Below are positions 25,324 to 30,944 of a stretch of DNA of 30,944 bases, one piece after another; position 1 is the first letter of the stretch; every line of letters begins with the position of its first letter. Source of the stretch: an uncultured Eubacteriales bacterium. GTDB lineage: Bacteria > Bacillota > Clostridia > Lachnospirales > Lachnospiraceae. The stretch is taken from assembly GCA_900548855.1 (NCBI GenBank), contig URMF01000038.1, forward strand, positions 1-30,944, in the 5' to 3' direction. Made by a program: the position numbers and the translations under genes. Below the pieces are notes generated by a model. That model saw only the letters and a list, made by a program, of their open reading frames with translations. It had not been told where the DNA came from and made no database searches.

Positions 25324-25380
25324 AACGCCCATAAAGTTGTATTTCCATGTCGTTTTCAAAGTACTTCTTTATGTGGCGTT
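25324..25380. repeat. Imperfect inverted repeat between rnfB and its terminator
   Basis: AACGCCCATAAAG at 25324-25336 and CTTTATGTGGCGTT at 25367-25380 are inverted copies differing by one change and one extra base. The minus strand between is open for a short peptide only from TTG starts without a ribosome binding site. It may be a remnant or an RNA structure; the role is unknown. Confidence 0.35.
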
Positions 25381-25397
25381 AGCATTTTGGGTTCCTC

Positions 25398-26189
25398 TTA
25401 TAAAATAACTTTGACCGGACATTTTTCCTTGCAGACACCGCAATGAGTGCATTTCGACTGGTCGATATGGGCAATATTGTTCTCCACGGTGATGGCATCT
25501 GCCGGACAATTCCGGGCACATAGTCCACAACCGATACAGCCAGCCTGGCAGACCTTCTTTACCTCCACGCCCTTATCCTTTGAACTGCATTTTACATGGC
25601 AGACCGCATCTGCCGGTACCAATTCAATCAAGTGCTTCGGACATTCTGCCACACATTTGCCGCATGCCTTGCACTTATCAGCATTTACCACTGCGATTCC
25701 ATCTACAATATCAATGGCATCAAAAGGACAGACCATTTTACAATTTCCAAAGCCAGTACATCCATAACTGCACGCCTTGGCGCCTCCGCCCGGATTATTC
25801 ATGGCAAGCTTACAGTCCTGGGGACCCACATATTCATAGTTATCCTTTGCCTTTTCACAGGTGCCTGCACATTTGACATAAGCAGTCATTTTTACTGCTT
25901 CCTCTGCTTCCACGCCCATTATTTCACTGATTGCCTGTGCACATGCCTCACCGCCAACCGGACAGCCATTCACCGGCGCCTCTCCCTTTACAATAGCTGC
26001 TGCCAGACCATCACAGCCTGGAAAACCACAACCGCCGCAATTATTTCCAGGCAGGCATTCCCTTACCGCTGCTTCCCTTTCGTCTACCTTTACTGCAAAC
26101 TTTTCTCCGGCGATACCAAGCAGAATTCCGATTACAACACCGGTTCCGCCAACTATTACCACAGCCAGTAAAATTGATGTAATACTCAT
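25398..26189 (-). CDS. rnfB: Rnf complex subunit RnfB, polyferredoxin
   Basis: RnfB accepts electrons from reduced ferredoxin at the Rnf complex. The 263-residue protein has an N-terminal membrane helix (about 5-27). A 4Fe-4S motif with Cys45, Cys51, Cys54, Cys59 and nearby Cys76 follows. Ferredoxin-type cysteine sets are seen at 140/144/150/154, 173/176/179/183, 214-228 and 247/250/253/257. It is last in the operon, with AGGAGGAG before the ATG, 12 bases after rnfA. A typical clostridial polyferredoxin form, longer than the proteobacterial one. Confidence 0.96.
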   Translation of the reverse strand: MSITSILLAVVIVGGTGVVIGILLGIAGEKFAVKVDEREAAVRECLPGNNCGGCGFPGCDGLAAAIVKGEAPVNGCPVGGEACAQAISEIMGVEAEEAVKMTAYVKCAGTCEKAKDNYEYVGPQDCKLAMNNPGGGAKACSYGCTGFGNCKMVCPFDAIDIVDGIAVVNADKCKACGKCVAECPKHLIELVPADAVCHVKCSSKDKGVEVKKVCQAGCIGCGLCARNCPADAITVENNIAHIDQSKCTHCGVCKEKCPVKVIL

Positions 26190-26201
26190 ATCGCTCTCCT
26201 C

Positions 26202-26777
26202 CTACTTAATCAGACCGGAAAAACCGAAAAATGCCATCGCCATCAGCCCGGCTGTCACAAGTACAATCGGCGTTCCCTTAAAAGATTCCGGAATATCATT
26301 ATATTCTATCTTTTCGCGGATTCCTGCCATAATAACGATGGCTACCGTGAATCCTACTGCAGTGCCAAAGCCATTGACAACGGAAGTCAGAAAACCATAT
26401 GATTTCTGTACATTAATCAATGCGATACCAAGCACTGCACAGTTTGTCGTAATTAATGGCAGATACACCCCTAGTGCCTGATATAAGGATGGTACCATTT
26501 TCTTTAAAAACATTTCCACAAACTGAACCAGCGCTGCAATAACCAGAATAAACACAATCGTCTGAAGATATGTAATATCTAACTTTTCAAGAATAAATGT
26601 ATATATGAGACTGGTAACTGCGGATGCAATGGTAATTACAAAAATTACCGCCCCACCCATTCCTGCTGCTGTATTTACTTTTTTAGAAACTCCGATAAAC
26701 GGACAAAGCCCTAAAAACTGGCTTAGCACAACATTGTTTACCAGTGCTGCACTGATTGCTATTAAAAACAAATTCAT
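26202..26777 (-). CDS. rnfA: Rnf complex membrane subunit RnfA
   Basis: RnfA is an integral membrane subunit with six predicted helices that pairs with RnfE in the membrane core. The 191-residue length is standard. Cys25 (FLGLCPFIGV) and Cys113 (TTNCAVLG) sit at the positions that hold the membrane iron-sulfur centre between RnfA and RnfE in studied complexes. Its ATG overlaps the stop of the arginine-rich gene by four bases (ATGA), with AAGGGGG eight bases before it, so translation is coupled to that unusual gene. Confidence 0.96.
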   Translation of the reverse strand: MNLFLIAISAALVNNVVLSQFLGLCPFIGVSKKVNTAAGMGGAVIFVITIASAVTSLIYTFILEKLDITYLQTIVFILVIAALVQFVEMFLKKMVPSLYQALGVYLPLITTNCAVLGIALINVQKSYGFLTSVVNGFGTAVGFTVAIVIMAGIREKIEYNDIPESFKGTPIVLVTAGLMAMAFFGFSGLIK

Positions 26778-27064
26778 CTTATACGCCCCCTTCGCAATGT
26801 ACGGTTCAATTTTGCTGTTTCTCTCCTGGATTTCACTCTGTTCCGGCGTTTTTCCCTCTTACGAGCCCTCTCCTGTTTTTTGACTTCTGCAAGCCTCTTA
26901 TCCTCTGCGTACCGCTTTCTCCGAAGCGCCGCTTTTTGATAATGTCGAAGCATACGGACTCTTTTCCGCCGTTCCCGCTCGAAATGCCGGAATCTCCTGT
27001 CAATTTTTCTTAACCACCGGAATTTTTTTCGCAATATGCCTCTTTTCCTTGTAGCTGAAGCCAT
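26774..27064 (-). CDS. Arginine-rich small protein inside the rnf operon, unknown function
   Basis: I recognise no family for this 96-residue protein. It contains 31 Arg and 14 Lys against about 9 acidic residues, no Cys and a single Trp (Trp17). It is predicted to be one long, highly charged helix, with no signal peptide or membrane segment. Evidence that it is real: GGAGGA lies six bases before its ATG, its start overlaps the rnfE stop (TGATG) and its stop overlaps the rnfA start (ATGA). The frame fills the gap between two genes that are normally adjacent. It may bind nucleic acid, acidic lipid or the acidic face of a partner. A non-coding explanation is less likely given the double overlap. 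Confidence 0.75.
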   Translation of the reverse strand: MASATRKRGILRKKFRWLRKIDRRFRHFERERRKRVRMLRHYQKAALRRKRYAEDKRLAEVKKQERARKREKRRNRVKSRRETAKLNRTLRRGRIR

Positions 27065-27783
27065 CAGGATTCCTCCTTTTCCCTCTTTACGCTTTCTTCT
27101 GTAAACATTTTACCACCGCAAAGAGTATTGGTACATTCTGCACAACTGTTTTCCTTCTCACAGACAGAAATGGCAGCTCCTGCTTTCCTTGCCTTATGAA
27201 GCCTTACCTTATTCTGTACTGCAATCAGACAAGCCAGCACGAAAAATGCTCCCGGTGCCAGAATCAATATCGTAACCGGTTCATAGCTTTCCGGCATAAT
27301 ACGGAGATTAAATATTGTACCATTGCCCAACAGTTCCCGGAAAATACCAATGGCAGTCAGACCAATCGTAAATCCCAATCCCATGCCGATTCCGTCAAAC
27401 ATAGACAACCATACATTGTTCTTGGAGGCATAACTTTCCGCACGTCCCAAAATAATACAGTTCACAACAATCAATGGAATGTAAATACCAAGACTGTCAT
27501 AAAGAGAAGGAACAAAGCCCTCCAACAGAAACTGTACAATTGTTACAAAGGAGGCAACAATAACAATATATGCAGGAATACGTACCTTATCCGGTATCAC
27601 CCTGCGAAGGGCAGATATCATCATATTGCTCAAAATCAGAATTACCGTTGTGGTAAGTCCCATTCCCAGACCGTTTATTGCGGATGTGGTAACTGCCATG
27701 GTGGGACACATGCCTAACATCTGCACAAAGGTCGGATTTTCGGTAATTATACCGCATTTTAAACGCTCTAATGTCTTGTTCAT
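27064..27783 (-). CDS. rnfE: Rnf complex membrane subunit RnfE with cysteine-rich tail
   Basis: RnfE is the second integral subunit of the Rnf membrane core, related to RnfA. The 239-residue protein has Cys26 (MLGMCPTMAV) and Cys109 (VVNCIILG) at the positions of the membrane iron-sulfur ligands, and six predicted helices ending near residue 190. A C-terminal tail of about 45 residues, longer than in simple RnfE proteins, carries Cys208, Cys214, Cys217 and Cys222 (spacing C-X5-C-X2-C-X4-C) and then a charged end. GGAGGCAG precedes the ATG. It follows rnfG by 12 bases and is coupled to the arginine-rich gene. Confidence 0.95.
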   Translation of the reverse strand: MNKTLERLKCGIITENPTFVQMLGMCPTMAVTTSAINGLGMGLTTTVILILSNMMISALRRVIPDKVRIPAYIVIVASFVTIVQFLLEGFVPSLYDSLGIYIPLIVVNCIILGRAESYASKNNVWLSMFDGIGMGLGFTIGLTAIGIFRELLGNGTIFNLRIMPESYEPVTILILAPGAFFVLACLIAVQNKVRLHKARKAGAAISVCEKENSCAECTNTLCGGKMFTEESVKREKEES

Positions 27784-27795
27784 TCCCTCTGCCTC

Positions 27796-28389
27796 CTATT
27801 CTAATGTACTGATATAATAAAGACCGGCATTGACGCCATTCGTCACTGCATTCGTAGTTATGGTTGCACCGGATAACGCATCAATTTCATTGTCGGCAGA
27901 AGCACCATTTTTCGTATAGACAAAGCTGTCCACTTTTTTATCTGCGAACTGCTTTTTGAAATCATCCTCCGTCGCCTTCATGCCAAGCCCTGCCGTCTCA
28001 CCGATAGATAGAAAAGAAATTCCGTTAACTGTTCCATCGCTTTTTACGCCCATGGCAAACTGGATATCTCCGCCATAGCCCTCATGATCCGTTACAGTAA
28101 GCACATAGCCAATCGGATTACCAGATTTGTCAAACACCTGCATAGCCTCGTTAATGGCGGCATCAAATCCCTGTTTATTCAGTTTCTTTTCTACATCTTC
28201 CCTGTTTACCTCAACTGCTTCAAAGGATTCCGCATCTGCAAAGACCTCTCTGTACGCCTCCTCCTTCGCTCTCTGCTGCTCCTCCGCAATGGGTTTTTTT
28301 GTAATCTCATATACCACACCCAGCAGCAGACCCGCAATCACCGTAATCAACATCAAAGAAACCGTATTTCTGATACTTTCATTACTCAT
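27796..28389 (-). CDS. rnfG: Rnf complex subunit RnfG, covalent FMN protein
   Basis: RnfG has one N-terminal membrane helix (about 8-28) and an extracytoplasmic domain carrying covalently bound FMN. The flavinylation motif DALSGAT is at residues 170-176, with Thr176 the expected attachment site. The GETAGLGMKA segment at 130-139 is also typical. The 197-residue length is normal. Its ATG overlaps the rnfD stop by eight bases (ATGAGTAA). FMN attachment would need an ApbE-type flavin transferase, which is not encoded in the window. Confidence 0.95.
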   Translation of the reverse strand: MSNESIRNTVSLMLITVIAGLLLGVVYEITKKPIAEEQQRAKEEAYREVFADAESFEAVEVNREDVEKKLNKQGFDAAINEAMQVFDKSGNPIGYVLTVTDHEGYGGDIQFAMGVKSDGTVNGISFLSIGETAGLGMKATEDDFKKQFADKKVDSFVYTKNGASADNEIDALSGATITTNAVTNGVNAGLYYISTLE

Positions 28390-29326
28390 GCTTTACTGCC
28401 CCCTTTCCAAATGATTTTGGAACCGTCACACGCTCAACTAAAGGCACAAGCAGATTGGAAATAATAATAGCATAAGATACCCCTTCTGCTGAGCCGCCAT
28501 ATATTCGAAACAGAAAGGTTAACAAACCTAACAAAATACCAAATATAAGCTTTCCGTTTGGCGTGATTGGAGAGGTTACATAATCCGTTGCCATAAAAAA
28601 TGCCCCAAGCATTAGGCCTCCTCCAAACAGGTGTGCCGTAATAAACGAAAGGTCAACCCCTCTTCCAGTTGCCATTGCATAAATCAAAAGAAATACCGCA
28701 AAGGAACCGATATAGAATACCGGTATCCGGTAATTAATCACTCTTCTTACGAGCAGGAATACGCCGCCAATTATCAGTGCCACTGCTGAGGTCTCGCCAA
28801 TGGTTCCCGCAGTTGTTCCAAGAAACATGGACAGCACATCCACGCTTTCCCCAGCCTTTAATTCTGCCAGCGGGGTTGCGGTTGTAACCGCATCATAGGT
28901 AAAAGTGGTCATCCTGCCTGTAAAGGATATAAGCAAAAAGCATCTTGCTCCAAGCGCCGGATTCATAAAATTCTGCCCCAGTCCGCCAAAAAGCTGTTTC
29001 ACCACAACAATTGCAAAAAAGCTGCCGATTACAGGAAGCCAGAATGGAACCTCCGGTGGCAGGTTAAGTGCCAATAACAGCCCTGTAACAACCGCTGATA
29101 AATCTTTAATGGTAACTGGTATTCCTAATATCCTCTGATAACCAGCCTCAAAAACAACACAACTCACAACCGTTATCAAAATGGTAACCAGCGCCCTTAT
29201 GCCAAAATTGTAAATACCAAAAATGGTGGCTGGCATTAAGGCTACAATGACCTGTCCCATAATATTTGTAGTACTCTCCTTATCCCTTATATGCGGAGAA
29301 GAAGAAATTTTCATTGTCTGCTCCAA
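28382..29326 (-). CDS. rnfD: Rnf complex membrane subunit RnfD (probable TTG start)
   Basis: RnfD is the large integral subunit with covalently bound FMN. From the TTG at 29326 it has 314 residues and about eight to nine membrane helices. Typical segments are NFMNPALGARCFL and the flavin motif DAVTTATP, in which the last Thr (about residue 151) would be the attachment site. The TTG is preferred because AGGAGGTGG lies five bases before it. A GTG at 29335 overlaps that ribosome binding site, and the ATG at 29314 is too far. It follows rnfC by 12 bases and overlaps rnfG. Confidence 0.94.
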   Translation of the reverse strand: MEQTMKISSSPHIRDKESTTNIMGQVIVALMPATIFGIYNFGIRALVTILITVVSCVVFEAGYQRILGIPVTIKDLSAVVTGLLLALNLPPEVPFWLPVIGSFFAIVVVKQLFGGLGQNFMNPALGARCFLLISFTGRMTTFTYDAVTTATPLAELKAGESVDVLSMFLGTTAGTIGETSAVALIIGGVFLLVRRVINYRIPVFYIGSFAVFLLIYAMATGRGVDLSFITAHLFGGGLMLGAFFMATDYVTSPITPNGKLIFGILLGLLTFLFRIYGGSAEGVSYAIIISNLLVPLVERVTVPKSFGKGAVKHE

Positions 29327-29338
29327 AATGTCCACCTC

Positions 29339-30661
29339 CTATCGTTTCCTGTCCGCCAGTATCTGTTTGCGGGTTCCTGCAATTATCTGGGTTAAATGCC
29401 TCTTTGCCGGACATACATAAGAGCAGCATCCGCACTCACAGCATTCCATGCCATCGTATTTTACAAAGCCATCTAAGTCACCATGACTGGCTAAGTCTGC
29501 CAGTTTGTTTGGCATGACGCGCCCCGGACATACCTCAATGCATCTGCCGCACCGGATACAGTTCGACGGTTCGACAGCAGATACAATATCCTCCCTGAAG
29601 CACAGCAGTGCAGAGGAGCCTTTTACAATGGGAACATCCAGAGTAAACAGAGCCTTCCCCATCATGGGACCACCGGAAATAAGCTTGCCGGGGTCCTCAA
29701 TATTAAAGCCCCCCACCGCATCAATCAGTTCCTGTGCATTAGTTCCCAGGCGCACACGAAAATTTGCAGTATCATTTACCGCATCGCCTGTCACGGTAAC
29801 AATTCGTTCAAACAAAGGTTTTCCCTCAATAATTGCATCATAAATTGCAACAACCGTATCAATATTATGAACGATGCAGCCTGCATCCGCAGGTAACATA
29901 GAAGAGTTAATCTCTCTTCCGGTATTGGCATAAATCAGCTGTCTCTCTGCACCCTGGGGATATTTTGTTTTTACCGCATTCACCGTAATATCGTCAAAAT
30001 CCTTTGCCAGCTCCGTAAGCCTCTTAATAGCATCCGGCTTGTTATCCTCCACTGCAATAATTCCTTTTGCATTGTCAAATAAATTAATCACAATCTGAAG
30101 ACCTGTAATAATCTTCTCTGGAACCTCTATCATCCTTCTGTAATCTGAAGTCAGATACGGCTCGCATTCGGCGCCATTTACAATAATCGTATCAATGGCA
30201 TCTTCATTTTTCGGTGAAAGCTTCACGTGGGTAGGAAAACCCGCCCCACCCATACCAACGATACCGGCTTCCTTAATCGCCTCTTTTACATCCTCCCGGT
30301 ACATCTGGTCAAGCGGTTTGATATTCTGTTTAAAATCAACCTCCTCAAACAAACCATCGTTCTCTATAATAATAGAATTTACCTTTACTCCACTTACTGT
30401 CATCCTGGGCTCAATAGCCTTAACTGTACCTGAAATACCTGAATGAATATTGGCAGATACAAACCCACCTGCTTCTGCAAGCTTTTGTCCTACCAGTACC
30501 CTGTCACCCTTCTTCACCAAAGGAACTGCTGGAGCACCGATATGCTGGGATAGCGGATAAACGGCATCCCCTTTTGGCAGATAATCACAGATTGCCTTAT
30601 TCTTTGACAAATCTTTTCCATCATAAGGATGGATTCCCCCTGAAAATGTTAATAAACCCAT
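29339..30661 (-). CDS. rnfC: Rnf complex subunit RnfC, NADH/iron-sulfur subunit
   Basis: RnfC is the peripheral subunit that reduces NAD+ with electrons from ferredoxin. From the ATG at 30661 (GTGAGGT seven bases upstream) it has 440 residues, starting MGLLTFSGGIHPYDGK. The nucleotide-binding GMGGAGFPTH is at about 136-145, and NGAECEPYL follows. Two 4Fe-4S sets lie at Cys368/371/374/378 and Cys407/410/413/417. The frame is open to 30721, but that extension covers the likely transcription start. It is the first gene of the operon. Confidence 0.97.
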   Translation of the reverse strand: MGLLTFSGGIHPYDGKDLSKNKAICDYLPKGDAVYPLSQHIGAPAVPLVKKGDRVLVGQKLAEAGGFVSANIHSGISGTVKAIEPRMTVSGVKVNSIIIENDGLFEEVDFKQNIKPLDQMYREDVKEAIKEAGIVGMGGAGFPTHVKLSPKNEDAIDTIIVNGAECEPYLTSDYRRMIEVPEKIITGLQIVINLFDNAKGIIAVEDNKPDAIKRLTELAKDFDDITVNAVKTKYPQGAERQLIYANTGREINSSMLPADAGCIVHNIDTVVAIYDAIIEGKPLFERIVTVTGDAVNDTANFRVRLGTNAQELIDAVGGFNIEDPGKLISGGPMMGKALFTLDVPIVKGSSALLCFREDIVSAVEPSNCIRCGRCIEVCPGRVMPNKLADLASHGDLDGFVKYDGMECCECGCCSYVCPAKRHLTQIIAGTRKQILADRKR

Positions 30662-30712
30662 GTGTTTTACCTCACTTTTGTCAAGCTTGTTTTCCATAAA
30701 ACCGATGTGTTT

Positions 30713-30741
30713 ATTATACAACTATCAGGCTGTTTTTGCTA
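30713..30741 (-). promoter_or_regulatory. Candidate promoter of the rnf operon
   Basis: A perfect TATAAT on the minus strand (30713-30718) lies 52 bases before the rnfC start. At 17 bases spacing the -35 is TAGCAA (30736-30741), a weak match. It may need an activator or be moderate in strength. Confidence 0.5.
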
Positions 30742-30796
30742 GGTGGTTTTACGTATTTTTTAATGTTAATCTTTTCAAAAATTACCGTTCAGACCT

Positions 30797-30855
30797 GCCT
30801 GGCGCTGACCTCCTCGCAGAGGAGTACATAATTATTACTATCGGAAGCTCTTTAA
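30797..30855 (-). pseudogene. Possible decayed 3' end of a 5S rRNA gene
   Basis: On the minus strand a GC-rich island in AT-rich DNA reads TGCGAGGAGGTCAGCGCCAGGC at its end (described here in two parts: TGCGAGGAGGTC and AGCGCCAGGC). This is close to the usual end of Clostridia 5S rRNA (TGCGAGAGTAGGTC, then ATCGCCAGGC). CCGATAGTA and AAGAGCTT occur upstream in the order expected for 5S. The 5' half of a 5S molecule is not seen. A hairpin CTCCTC/GAGGAG with a GCA loop lies at 30810-30824. The call is from memory of 5S patterns and is tentative. Confidence 0.35.
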
Positions 30856-30944
30856 AATTTTCATGCCTTTTGCTATTTTCTTTGTATAGCATCAGACATA
30901 TATAACAGGATGATTTTTGCACAACCTTACGCTTCCTTGAAAGC

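Noticed and set aside
25141..25359. Short minus-strand frame spanning the rnf terminator and the tetR operator
   Set aside because: It starts at TTG without a ribosome binding site and crosses a terminator and an operator; coding is unlikely, although its first residues look protein-like.
30763..30780. Rex-like or CodY-like sequence upstream of the rnf promoter (TTTTGAAAAGATTAACAT)
   Set aside because: It matches 11 of 14 Rex half-site positions and about 10 of 15 CodY positions, but lies 45-62 bases upstream of the -10, which is unusual for a repressor, and AT-rich DNA gives such matches easily.
1..30944. CRISPR arrays, tRNA genes and complete insertion sequences
   Set aside because: I looked for spaced repeats, cloverleaf-type tails and transposase frames on both strands and found none I could support.

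Overview
The window looks like a chromosomal segment of a motile, anaerobic Firmicute of the family Lachnospiraceae (Roseburia/Agathobacter-like). The evidence is the gene order comM-dprA-topA-codY directly upstream of a Gram-positive fla/che operon, a six-subunit Rnf complex, a YlmC/YmxH sporulation-type protein, and moderately AT-rich DNA. The genus is inferred from layout and protein style, not from a search. Nearly all genes lie on the minus strand, so the window is best read from high to low coordinates.

Right end (about 25.3-30.9 kb): an rnfC-D-G-E-A-B operon for the ferredoxin:NAD+ oxidoreductase that pumps ions across the membrane. An extra gene for a 96-residue, extremely arginine-rich protein sits between rnfE and rnfA and overlaps both neighbours. 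I recognise no family for it, and it is the most unusual gene here. RnfE also has a four-cysteine C-terminal tail. The operon ends at a clear hairpin terminator. Upstream of rnfC is a short stretch resembling the 3' end of a decayed 5S rRNA gene.

About 23.5-25.2 kb: an accessory-looking block. A TetR regulator has a perfect 41-bp palindrome over the -10 of a perfect-consensus promoter and is coupled to a flavodoxin gene. Downstream is a second, broken TetR-like gene that appears to have lost its DNA-binding helices.

About 21.7-23.5 kb: ymxH-nrdR on the minus strand, ending at a perfect hairpin, and divergent from a single-pass membrane protein of unknown function, the only plus-strand gene.

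About 16.0-21.6 kb: comM-dprA-topA, then codY with its own promoter.

Left half (1-15.8 kb): flgB, flgC, fliE, fliF, fliG, fliH, fliI, fliJ, a motE-like gene, fliK, flgD, a TIGR02530-type gene, flgE, flbD/swrD, motA, motB, fliL, fliM and fliY (cut by the window edge). These build the basal body, export apparatus, hook, stators and switch. The promoter before flgB overlaps a sequence matching 12 of 15 positions of the CodY box, right next to codY, suggesting nutritional control of motility. Hairpins between flgE and flbD and a candidate promoter before motA suggest that the stator/switch genes can be tuned separately. Several coupled genes (motA, fliH, rnfD, perhaps fliI) appear to start at TTG behind strong ribosome binding sites.
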